A DNA stretch of 64,000 nt from Arenicola marina. Lineage: Eukaryota > Annelida > Polychaeta > Arenicolidae. Position numbers and translations under genes: made by a program. The stretch covers positions 49,264,959-49,328,958 of the forward strand of contig OZ025252.1 of assembly GCA_964019135.1 (NCBI GenBank), in the 5' to 3' direction. Shown in pieces: positions 46,391 through 58,800 of the stretch. Numbering within the stretch: position 1 is the stretch's first letter; each line of letters starts with the position of its first letter. Below the pieces are notes generated by a model. It was not told the DNA's origin. It did no database searches and worked only from the letters and a program-made list of their open reading frames with translations.

Positions 46391-48749
46391 CCGATCTCTC
46401 TTCCTGCCCCACACCCCTTCTCTCTTCCTGCCCCACATTCCCGTCTCTCTTCCAGCCCCACATCCCCGTCTCTCTTCCTGCTCCACATTTCGGTCTCTCT
46501 TCCTGCCCCACATTCCGGTCTCTTTTCCTGCCCCACATCCCCGTCTCTCTTCCTGCTCCACATTTCCGTCTCTCTTCCTGCCCCACATTCCGATCTCTCT
46601 TCCTGCCCCACATCCCTTCTCTCTTCCTGCCCCACATTCCCGTCTCTCTTTCTGCCTCACATTCCCGTCTCTCTTCCTGCCCCGCACCCCTTCTCTCTTC
46701 CTGCCCCACATTCCGATCTGTCTTCCTGCCCCACACCCCTTCTCTCTCCCTGCCCCACATTCCCGTCTCTCTTCCTGCCCCACATCCCCGCCTCTCTTCC
46801 TGCTCCACATTTCCGTCTCTCTTCCTGCCCCACATTCCGATCTCTCTTCCTGCCCCACATCCCTTCTCTCTTCCTGCCCCACATTCCCGTCTCTCTTTCT
46901 GCCTCACATTCCCGTCTCTCTTCCTGCCCCGCACCCCTTCTCTCTTCCTGCCCCACATCCCTTCTCTCTTCCTGCCCCACATTCCGATCTCTCTTCCTGC
47001 CCCACATTTCCGTCTCTCTTCCTGCCCCACATCCCTTCTCTCTTCCTGCCCCGCATTCCGATCTCTCTTCCTGCCCCACATTTCCGTCTCTCTTCCTGCC
47101 CCACATTCCGGTCTTTCTTCCTGCCCCACATCCCCGTCTCTCTTCCTGCCCCACATTCCGATCTCTCTTCCTGCCCCACATCCCTTCTCTCTTCCTGCGC
47201 CACATTCCCGTCTCTCTTCCTGCCCCACATCAGCGTCTCTCTTCCTGCTCCACATTTCCGTCTCTCTTCCTGCCCCACATTCCGATCTCTCTTCCTGCCC
47301 CACATCAGCGTCTCTCTTCCTGCTCCACATTTCCGTCTCTCTTCCTGCCCCACATTCCGATCTCTCTTCCTGCCCCACATCCCTTCTCTCTTCCTGCGCC
47401 ACATTCCCGTCTCTCTTTCTGCCTCACATTCCCGTCTCTCTTCCTGCCCCACATCCCCGTCTCTCTTCCTGCCCCACATTCCCGTCTTTCTTCCTGCCCC
47501 ACATCCCTTCTCTCTTTCTTCCCCACATTCCCGTCTCTCTTTCTGCCTCACATTCCCGTCTCTCTTCCTGCCCCGCATCCCTTCTCTCTTCCTGCCCCAC
47601 ATCCCTTCTCTATTCCTGCCCCACATTCCCGTCTCTCTTTCTGCCTCACATTCCGGTCTCTCTTCCTGCCCCACATCCACGTCTCTCTTCCTGCCCCACA
47701 TTCCCGTCTCTCTGCCTGCCCCACATTCCCGTCTCTCTTCCTGCCCCACATTCCCGTCTCTCTTCCTGCCCCACATTCCGTTCTTCCTTCCTGCCCCACA
47801 CTCCGATCTCTCTTCCTGCCCCACATCCCTTCTCTCTTTCTTCCCCACATTCCCGTCTCTCTTTCTGCCTCACATTCCCGTCTCTCTTTCTGCCCCGCAT
47901 CCCTTCTCTCTTCCTGCCCCACATCCCTTCTCTCTTCCTGCCCCACATTCCCGTCTCTCTTTCTTCCCCACATTCCCGTCTCTCTTTCTGCCTCACATTC
48001 CCGTCTCTCTTTCTGCCCCGCATCCCTTCTCTCTTCCTGCCCCGCATCCCTTCTCTCTTCCTGCCCCACATCCCTTCTCTCTTCCTGCCCCACATTCCGA
48101 TCTCTCTTCCTGCCCCACATTTCCGTCTCTCTTCCTGCCCCACATCCCTTCTCTCTTCCTGCCCCACATTCCGATCTCTCTTCCTGCCCCACATTTCCGT
48201 CTCTCTTCCTGCCCCACATTCCGGTCTTTCTTCCTGCCCCACATCCCCGTCTCTCTGCCTGCCCCACATTCCCGTCTCTCTTTCTGCCTCACATTCCCGT
48301 CTCTCTTCCTGCCCCGCACCCCTTCTCTCTTCCTGCCCCACATTCCGATCTGTCTTCCTGCCCCACACCCCTTCTCTCTCCCTGCCCCACATTCCCGTCT
48401 CTCTTCCTGCCCCACATCCCCGCCTCTCTTCCTGCTCCACATTTCCGTCTCTCTTCCTGCCCCACATTCCGATCTCTCTTCCTGCCCCACATCCCTTCTC
48501 TCTTCCTGCCCCACATTCCCGTCTCTCTTTCTGCCTCACATTCCCGTCTCTCTTCCTGCCCCGCACCCCTTCTCTCTTCCAGCCCCACATCCCCGTCTCT
48601 CTTCCTGCTCCACATTCCCGTCTCTCTTCCTGCCCCACATCCCCGTCTCTCTTCCTGCTCCACATTTCCGTCTCTCTTCCTGCCCCACATTCCGATCTCT
48701 CTTCCTGCCCCACATCCCTTCTCTCTTCCTGCCCCACATTCCCGTCTCT

Positions 48750-51700
48750 CTTTCTGCCTCACATTCCCGTCTCTCTTCCTGCCCCGCACCCCTTCTCTCT
48801 TCCTGCCCCACATTCCGATCTCTCTTCCTGCCCCACACCCCTTCTCTCTCCCTGCCCCACATTCCCGTCTCTCTTCCTGCCCCACATCCCCGCCTCTCTT
48901 CCTGCTCCACATTTCCGTCTCTCTTCCTGCCCCACATTCCGATCTCTCTTCCTGCCCCACATCCCTTTTCTCTTCCTGCCCCACATTCCCGTCTCTCTTT
49001 CTGCCTCACATTCCCGTCTCTCTTCCTGCCCCGCACCCCTTCTCTCTTCCTGCTCCACATCCCTTCTCTCTTCCTGCCCCACATTCCGATCTCTCTTCCT
49101 GCCCCACATTTCCGTCTCTCTTCCTGCCCCACATCCCTTCTCTCTTCCTGCCCCACATTCCGATCTCTCTTCCTGCCCCACATTTCCGTCTCTCTTCCTG
49201 CCCCACATTCCGGTCTTTCTTCCTGCCCCACATCCCCGTCTCTCTTCCTGCCCCACATTCCGATCTCTCTTCCTGCCCCACATCCCTTCTCTCTTCCTGC
49301 GCCACATTCCCGTCTCTCTTCCTGCCCCACATCAGCGTCTCTCTTCCTGCTCCACATTTCCGTCTCTCTTCCTGCCCCACATTCCGATCTCTCTTCCTGC
49401 CCCACATCAGCGTCTCTCTTCCTGCTCCACATTTCCGTCTCTCTTCCTGCTCCACATTCCGATCTCTCTTCCTGCCCCACATCCCTTCTCTCTTCCTGCG
49501 CCACATTCCCGTCTCTCTTTCTGCCTCACATTCCCGTCTCTCTTCCTGCCCCACATCCCCGTCTCTTTTCCTGCCCCACATTCCCGTCTTTCTGCCTGCC
49601 CCACATTCCCGTCTCTCTTCCTGCCCCACATCCCCGTCTCTCTTCCTGCTCCACATTTCCGTCTCTCTTCCTGCCCCACATTCCCGTCTCTCTGCCTGCC
49701 CCACATTCCCGTCTCTCTTCCTGCCCACATCCCTGTCTCTCTTAATGTTCCACATCCCCGTCTCTCTTCCTGCCCCACATTCCGGTCTCTCTTCCTGCCC
49801 CACATCCCCGTCTCTCTTCCTGCTCCACATTTCCGTCTCTCTTCCTGCCCCACATTCCGGTCTCTTTTCCTGCCCCACATCCCCGTCTCTCTTCCTGCTC
49901 CACATTTCCGTCTCTCTTCCTGCCCCACATTCCGATCTCTCTTCCTGCCCCACATCCCTTCTCTCTTCCTGCCCCACATTCCCGTCTCTCTTCCTGCCCC
50001 ACATCCCCGTCTCTCTTCCTGCTCCACATTTCCGTCTCTCTTCCTGCCCCACATTCCGATCTCTCTTCCTGCCCCACATCGCTTCTCTCTTCCTGCCCCA
50101 CATTCCCGTCTCTCTTCCTGCCCCACATTCCGATCTCTCTTTCTGCCCCACACCCCTTCTCTCTTCCTGCCCCACATTCCCGTCTCTCTTCCTGCTCCAC
50201 ATTTCCGTCTCTCTTCCTGCCCCACATTCCGATCTCTCTTCCTGCCCCACACCCCTTCTCTCTTCCTGCCCCACATTCCCGTCTCTCTTCCAGCCCCACA
50301 TCCCCGTCTCTCTTCCTGCTCCACATTTCGGTCTCTCTTCCTGCCCCACATTCCGGTCTCTTTTCCTGCCCCACATCCCCGTCTCTCTTCCTGCTCCACA
50401 TTTCCGTCTCTCTTCCTGCCCCACATTCCGATCTCTCTTCCTGCCCCACATCCCTTCTCTCTTCCTGCCCCACATTCCCGTCTCTCTTTCTGCCTCACAT
50501 TCCCGTCTCTCTTCCTGCCCCGCACCCCTTCTCTCTTCCTGCCCCACATTCCGATCTGTCTTCCTGCCCCACACCCCTTCTCTCTCCCTGCCCCACATTC
50601 CCGTCTCTCTTCCTGCCCCACATCCCCGCCTCTCTTCCTGCTCCACATTTCCGTCTCTCTTCCTGCCCCACATTCCGATCTCTCTTCCTGCCCCACATCC
50701 CTTCTCTCTTCCTGCCCCACATTCCCGTCTCTCTTTCTGCCTCACATTCCCGTCTCTCTTCCTGCCCCGCACCCCTTCTCTCTTCCTGCCCCACATCCCT
50801 TCTCTCTTCCTGCCCCACATTCCGATCTCTCTTCCTGCCCCACATTTCCGTCTCTCTTCCTGCCCCACATCCCTTCTCTCTTCCTGCCCCGCATTCCGAT
50901 CTCTCTTCCTGCCCCACATTTCCGTCTCTCTTCCTGCCCCACATTCCGGTCTTTCTTCCTGCCCCACATCCCCGTCTCTCTTCCTGCGCCACATTCCGAT
51001 CTCTCTTCCTGCCCCACATCCCTTCTCTCTTCCTGCGCCACATTCCCGTCTCTCTTCCTGCCCCACATCAGCGTCTCTCTTCCTGCTCCACATTTCCGTC
51101 TCTCTTCCTGCCCCACATTCCGATCTCTCTTCCTGCCCCACATCAGCGTCTCTCTTCCTGCTCCACATTTCCGTCTCTCTTCCTGCCCCACATTCCGATC
51201 TCTCTTCCTGCCCCACATCCCTTCTCTCTTCCTGCGCCACATTCCCGTCTCTCTTTCTGCCTCACATTCCCGTCTCTCTTCCTGCCCCACATCCCCGTCT
51301 CTCTTCCTGCCCCACATTCCCGTCTCTCTTCCTGCCCCACATCCCTTCTCTCTTTCTTCCCCACATTCCCGTCTCTCTTTCTGCCTCACATTCCCGTCTC
51401 TCTTCCTGCCCCGCATCCCTTCTCTCTTCCTGCCCCACATCCCTTCTCTATTCCTGCCCCACATTCCCGTCTCTCTTTCTGCCTCACATTCCGGTCTCTC
51501 TTCCTGCCCCACATCCACGTCTCTCTTCCTGCCCCACATTCCCGTCTCTCTGCCTGCCCCACATTCCCGTCTCTCTTCCTGCCCCACATTCCCGTCTCTC
51601 TTCCTGCCCCACATTCCGTTCTTCCTTCCTGCCCCACACTCCGATCTCTCTTCCTGCCCCACATCCCTTCTCTCTTTCTTCCCCACATTCCCGTCTCTCT

Positions 51701-54700
51701 TTCTGCCTCACATTCCCGTCTCTCTTTCTGCCCCGCATCCCTTCTCTCTTCCTGCCCCACATCCCTTCTCTCTTCCTGCCCCACATTCCCGTCTCTCTTT
51801 CTGCCTCACATTCCCGTCTCTCTTCCTGCCCCGCATCCCTTCTCTCTTCCTGCCCCACATCCCTTCTCTCTTCCTGCCCCACATTCCGATCTCTCTTCCT
51901 GCCCCACATTTCCGTCTCTCTTCCTGCCCCACATCCCTTCTCTCTTCCTGCCCCACATTCCGATCTCTCTTCCTGCCCCACATTTCCGTCTCTCTTCCTG
52001 CCCCACATTCCGGTCTTTCTTCCTGCCCCACATCCCCGTCTCTCTGCCTGCCCCACATTCCCGTCTCTCTTCCTGCCCCACATTCCCGTCTCTCTTCCTG
52101 CCCCACATTCCGGTCTCCCTTCCTGCCCCACATTCCGATCTCTCTTCCTGCTCCACATTTCCGTCTCTCTTCCTGCCCCACATTCCGGTCTTTCTTCCTG
52201 CCCCACATCCCCGTCTCTCTTCCTGCCCCACATTCCGATCTCTCTTCCTGCCCCACATCCCTTCTCTCTTCCTGCGCCACATTCCCGTCTCTCTTCCTGC
52301 CCCACATCAGCGTCTCTCTTCCTGCTCCACATTTCCGTCTCTCTTCCTGCCCCACATTCCGATCTCTCTTCCTGCCCCACATCAGCGTCTCTCTTCCTGC
52401 TCCACATTTCCGTCTCTCTTCCTGCCCCACATTCCGATCTCTCTTCCTGCCCCACATCCCTTCTCTCCTCCTGCGCCACATTCCCGTCTCTATTTCTGCC
52501 TCACATTCCCGTCTCTCTTCCTGCCCCACATCCCCGTCTCTTTTCCTGCCCCACATTCCCGTCTTTCTGCCTGCCCCACATTCCCGTCTCTCTTCCTGCC
52601 CCACATCCCCGTCTCTCTTCCTGCTCCACATTCCCGTTTCTCTGCCTGCCCCACATTCCCGTCTCTCTTCCTGCCCACATCCCTGTTTCTCTTAATGTTC
52701 CACATCCCCGTCTCTCTTCCTGCCCCACATTCCGGTCTCTCTTCCTGCCCCACATCCCCGTCTCTCTTCCTGCTCCACATTTCCGTCTCTCTTCCTGCTC
52801 CACATTCCCGTCTCTCTTCCTGCCCCACATCCCCGTCTCTCTTCCTGCTCCACATTTCCGTCTCTCTTCCTGCCCCACATTCCGATCTCTCTTCCTGCCC
52901 CACATCGCTTCTCTCTTCCTGCCCCACATTCCCGTCTCTCTTCCTGCCCCACATTCCGATCTCTCTTCCTGCCCCACACCCCTTCTCTCTTCCTGCCCCA
53001 CATTCCCGTCTCTTTTCCTGCCCCACATCCCCGTCTCTCTTCCTGCTCCACATTTCCGTCTCTCTTCCTGCCCCACATTCCGATCTCTCTTCCTGCCCCA
53101 CACCCCTTCTCTCTTCCTGCCCCACATTCCCGTCTCTCTTCCTGCCCCACATCCCCGCCTCTCTTCCTGCTCCACATTTCCCTCTCTCTTCCTGCCCCAC
53201 ATTCCGATCTCTCTTCCTGCCCCACATCCCTTCTCTCTTCCTGCCCCACATTCCCGTCTCTCTTTCTGCCTCACATTCCCGTCTCTCTTCCTGCCCCGCA
53301 CCCCTTCTCTCTTCCTGCCCCACATCCCTTCTCTCTTCCTGCCCCACGTCGCCGTCTCTCTTTCTGCCTCACATTCCCGTCTCTCTTCCTGCCCCACATC
53401 CCTTCTCTCTTCCTGCCCCACATTCCCGTTTCTCTTTCTGCCTCATATTCCCGTCTCTCTTCCTGCCCCACATCCCCATCTTTTTTCCTGCCCCACATTC
53501 CCGTCTCTCTGCCTGCCCCACATTCCCGTCTCTCTTCCTGCCCCACATCCCCGTCTCTCTTCCTGCTCCACATTTCCGTCTCTCTTCCTGCCCCACATTC
53601 CCGTCTCTCTGCCTGCCCCACATTCCCGTCTCTCTTCCTGCCCACATCCCTGTCTCTCTTAATGTTCCACATCCCCGTCTCTCTTCCTGCGCCACATTCC
53701 GGTCTCTCTTCCAGCCCCACATCCCCGTCTCTCCTCCTGCTCCACATTTCGGTCTCTCTTCCTGCCCCACATTCCCGTCTCTCTTCCTGCCCCACATCCC
53801 CGTCTCTCTTCCTGCTCCACATTTCCGTCTCTCTTCCTGCCCCACATTCCGATCTCTCTTCCTGCCCCACATCCCTTCTCTCTTCCTGCCCCACATTCCC
53901 GTCTCTCTTTCTGCCTCACATTCCCGTCTCTCTTCCTGCCCCGCACCCCTTCTCTCTTCCTGCCCCACATTCCGATCTCTCTTCCTGCCCCACACCCCTT
54001 CTCTCTCCCTGCCCCACATTCCCGTCTCTCTTCCTGCCCCACATCCCCGCCTCTCTTCCTGCTCCACATTTCCGTCTCTCTTCCTGCCCCACATTCCGAT
54101 CTCTCTTCCTGCCCCACATCCCTTCTCTCTTCCTGCCCCACATTCCCGTCTCTCTTTCTGCCTCACATTCCCGTCTCTCTTCCTGCCCCGCACCCCTTCT
54201 CTCTTCCTGCCCCACATCCCTTCTCTCTTCCTGCCCCACATTCCGATCTCTCTTCCTGCCCCACATTTCCGTCTCTCTTCCTGCCCCACATCCCTTCTCT
54301 CTTCCTGCCCCACATTCCGATCTCTCTTCCTGCCCCACATTTCCGTCTCTCTTCCTGCCCCACATTCCGGTCTTTCTTCCTGCCCCACGTCCCCGTCTCT
54401 CTTCCTGCCCCACATTCCGATCTCTCTTCCTGCCCCACATCCCTTATCTCTTCCTGCGCCACATTCCCGTCTCTCTTCCTGCCCCACATCAGCGTCTCTC
54501 TTCCCGCTCCACATTTCCGTCTCTCTTCCTGCCCCACATTCCGATCTCTCTTCCTGCCCCACATCAGCGTCTCTCTTCCTGCTCCACATTTCCGTCTCTC
54601 TTCCTGCCCCACATTCCGATCTCTCTTCCTGCCCCACATCCCTTCTCTCTTCCTGCGCCACATTCCCGTCTCTCTTTCTGCCTCACATTCCCGTCTCTCT

Positions 54701-54900
54701 TCCTGCCCCACATCCCCGTCTCTTTTCCTGCCCCACATTCCCGTCTTTCTGCCTGCCCCACATTCCCGTCTCTCTTCCTGCCCCACATCCCCGTCTCTCT
54801 TCCTGCTCCACATTTCCGTCTCTCTTCCTGCCCCACATTCCCGTCTCTCTGCCTGCCCCACATTCCCGTCTCTCTTCCTGCCCCACATTCCCGTCTCTCT
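48750..54900. repeat. Large duplicated block, right copy
   Basis: Counterpart of 25600-33118. Shared unusual states include GTTTCTCTTAATG (30902 and 52686) instead of the usual GTCTCTCTTAATG, and identical 967-bp spacing to the next landmark. Confidence 0.75.
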
Positions 54901-55854
54901 TCCTGCCCACATCCCTGTCTCTCTTAATGTTCCACATCCCCGTCTCTCTTCCTGCCCCACATTCCGGTCTCTCTTCCTGCCCCACATCCCCGTCTCTCTT
55001 CCTGCTCCACATTTCCGTCTCTCTTCCTGCCCCACATTCCGATCTCTCTTCCTGCCCCACATCCCTTCTCTCTTCCTGTCCCACATTCCCGTCTCTCTTC
55101 CTGCCCCACATCCCCGTCTCTCTTCCTGCTCCACATTTCCGTCTCTCTTCCTGCCCCACATTCCGATCTCTCTTCCTGCCCCACATCGCTTCTCTCTTCC
55201 TGCCCCACATTCCCGTCTCTCTTCCTGCCCCACATTCCGATCTCTCTTTCTGCCCCACACCCCTTCTCTCTTCCTGCCACACATTCCCGTCTCTCTTCCT
55301 GCCCCACATTCCGATCTCTCTTTCTGCCCCACACCCCTTCTCTCTTCCTGCCCCACATTCCCGTCTCTCTTCCTGCTCCACATTTCCGTCTCTCTTCCTG
55401 CCCCACATTCCGATCTCTCTTCCTGCCCCACACCCCTTCTCTCTTCCTGCCCCACATTCCCGTCTCTCTTCCAGCCCCACATCCCCGTCTCTCTTCCTGC
55501 TCCACATTTCGGTCTCTCTTCCAGCCCCACATCCCCGTCTCTCTTCCTGCCCCACATTCCGATCTCTCTTTCTGCCCCACACCCCTTCTCTCTTCCTGCC
55601 CCACATTCCCGTCTCTCTTCCTGCTCCACATTTCCGTCTCTCTTCCTGCCCCACATTCCGATCTCTCTTCCTGCCCCACACCCCTTCTCTCTTCCTGCCC
55701 CACATTCCCGTCTCTCTTCCAGCCCCACATCCCCGTCTCTCTTCCTGCTCCACATTTCCGTCTCTCTTCCTGCCCCACATTCCGATCTCTCTTCCTGCCC
55801 CACACCCCTTCTCTCTTCCTGCCCCACATTCCCGTCTCTCTTCCAGCCCCACAT

Positions 55855-58800
55855 CCCCGTCTCTCTTCCTGCTCCACATTTCGGTCTCTCTTCCTGCCCC
55901 ACATTCCGGTCTCTTTTCCTGCCCCACATCCCCGTCTCTCTTCCTGCTCCACATTTCCGTCTCTCTTCCTGCCCCACACCCCTTCTCTCTTCCTGCCCCA
56001 CATTCCCGTCTCTCTTCCAGCCCCACATCCCCGTCTCTCTTCCTGCTCCACATTTCGGTCTCTCTTCCAGCCCCACATCCCCGTCTCTCTTCCTGCTCCA
56101 CATTTCGGTCTCTCTTCCTGTCCCACATCCCCGTCTCTCTTCCTGCTCCACATTTCCGTCTCTCTTCCTGCCCCACACCCCTTCTCTCTTCCTGCCCCAC
56201 ATTCCCGTCTCTCTTCCAGCCCCACATCCCCGTCTCTCTTCCTGCTCCACATTTCGGTCTCTCTTCCAGCCCCACATCCCCGTCTCTCTTCCTGCTCCAC
56301 ATTTCCGTCTCTCTTCCTGCTCCACATTCCCGTCTCTCTTCCAGCCCCACATCCCCGTCTCTCTTCCTGCTCCACATCCCCGTCTCTCTTCCTGCCCCAC
56401 ATTCCGGTCTCTTTTCCTGCCCCACATCCCCGTCTCTCTTCCTGCTCCACATCCCCGTCTCTCTTCCTGCTCCACATTTCGGTCTCTCTTCCTGCCCCAC
56501 ATCCCCGTCTCTCTTCCTGCCCCACACCCCTTCTCTCTTCCTGCCCCACATTCCGGTCTCTTTTCCTGCCCCACATCCCCGCCTCTCTTCCTGCTCCACA
56601 TTTCCGTCTCTCTTCCTGCCCCACATTCCGATCTCTCTTCCTGCCCCACATCCCTTCTCTCTTCCTGCCCCACATTCCCGTCTCTCTTTCTGCCTCACAT
56701 TCCCGTCTCTCTTCCTGCCCCGCACCCCTTCTCTCTTCCTGCCCCACATTCCGATCTGTCTTCCTGCCCCACACCCCTTTTCTCTCCCTGCCCCACATTC
56801 CCGTCTCTCTTCCTGCCCCACATCCCCGCCTCTCTTCCTGCTCCACATTTCCGTCTCTCTTCCTGCCCCACATTCCGATCTCTCTTCCTGCCCCACATCC
56901 CTTCTCTCTTCCTGCCCCACATTCCCGTCTCTCTTTCTGCCTCACATTCCCGTCTCTCTTCCTGCCCCGCACCCCTTCTCTCTTCCTGCCCCACATCCCT
57001 TCTCTCTTCCTGCCCCACATTCCGATCTCTCTTCCTGCCCCACATTTCCGTCTCTCTTCCTGCCCCACATTCCGGTCTTTCTTCCTGCCCCACATCCCCG
57101 TCTCTCTTCCTGCCCCACATTCCGATCTCTCTTCCTGCCCCACATCCCTTCTCTCTTCCTGCGCCACATTCCCGTCTCTCTTCCTGCCCCACATCAGCGT
57201 CTCTCTTCCTGCTCCACATTTCCGTCTCTCTTCCTGCCCCACATTCCGATCTCTCTTCCTGCCCCACATCAGCGTCTCTCTTCCTGCTCCACATTTCCGT
57301 CTCTCTTCCTGCCCCACATTCCGATCTCTCTTCCTGCCCCACATCCCTTCTCTCTTCCTGCGCCACATTCCCGTCTCTCTTCCTGCCCCACATCAGCGTC
57401 TCTCTTCCTGCTCCACATTTCCGTCTCTCTTCCTGCCCCACATTCCGATCTCTCTTCCTGCCCCACATCAGCGTCTCTCTTCCTGCTCCACATTTCCGTC
57501 TCTCTTCCTGCCCCACATTCCGATCTCTTCCTGCCCCACATCCCTTCTCTCTTCCTGCGCCACATTCCCGTCTCTCTTCCTGCCCCACATCAGCGTCTCT
57601 CTTCCTGCTCCACATTTCCGTCTCTCTTCCTGCCCCACATTCCGATCTCTCTTCCTGCCCCACATCAGCGTCTCTCTTCCTGCTCCACATTTCCGTCTCT
57701 CTTCCTGCCCCACATTCCGATCTCTCTTCCTGCCCCACATCCCCGTCTCTTTTCCTGCCCCACATTCCCGTCTTTCTGCCTGCCCCACATTCCCGTCTCT
57801 CTTCCTGCCCCACATTCCGATCTCTCTTCCTGCCCCACATCCCTTCTCTCTTCCTGCCCCACATTCCCGTCTCTCTTCCTGCCCCACATCCCCGTCTCTC
57901 TTCCTGCCCCACATTCCCGTCTCTCTTCCTGCCCCGCATCCCTTCTCTCTTCCTGCCCCACATTCCCGTCTCTCTTCCCGCCCCACATCCTCGTCTCTCT
58001 TCCTGCCCCACATCCCCGTCTCTCTTCCTGCCCCACATTACGATCTCTCTTCCTGCCCCACATCCCCGTCTCTCTTCCTGCCCCACATCCCTTCTCTCTT
58101 CCTGCCCCACATTCCCGTCTCTCTTTCTGCCTCACATTCCCGTCTCTCTTCCTGCCCCGCATCCCTTCTCTCTTCCTGCCCCATATCCCCGTCTCTCTTC
58201 CTGCTCCACATTCCCGTCTCTCTTCCTGCCCCACATTCCCGTCTCTCTTCCTGCCCCGCATCCTTTCTCTCTTCCTGCCCCACATTCCCGTCTTTCTTCC
58301 TGCCCCACATCCCCGTCTCTCTTCCTGCCCTACATCCCCGTCTCTCTTCCTGCCCCACATTCCGATCTCTCTTCCTGCCCCACATCCCCGTCTCTCTTCC
58401 TGCCCCACATCCCTTCCCTCTTCCTGCCCCACATTCCCGTCTCTCTTTCTGTCTCACATTCCCGTCTCTCTTCCTGCCCCGCATCCCTTCTCTCTTCCTG
58501 CCCCACATCTCCGTCTCTCTTCCTGCTCCACATTCCCGTCTCTCTTCCTGCCCCACATTCCCGTCTCTCTTCCTGCCCAACATTCCCGTCTCTCTTCCGG
58601 CCCCACATCCCCGTCTCTCTTCCTGCCCCACATTCCCGTCTCTCTTCCTGCCCCACATCCCCGTCTCTCTTCCTGCCCCACATTCCGATCTCTCTTCCTG
58701 CCCCACATCCCCGTCTCTCTTCCTGCCCCACATCCTCGTCTCTCTTCCTGCCCCACACTCCGATCTCTCTTCCTGCCCCACATCCCTTCTCTCTTCCTGC

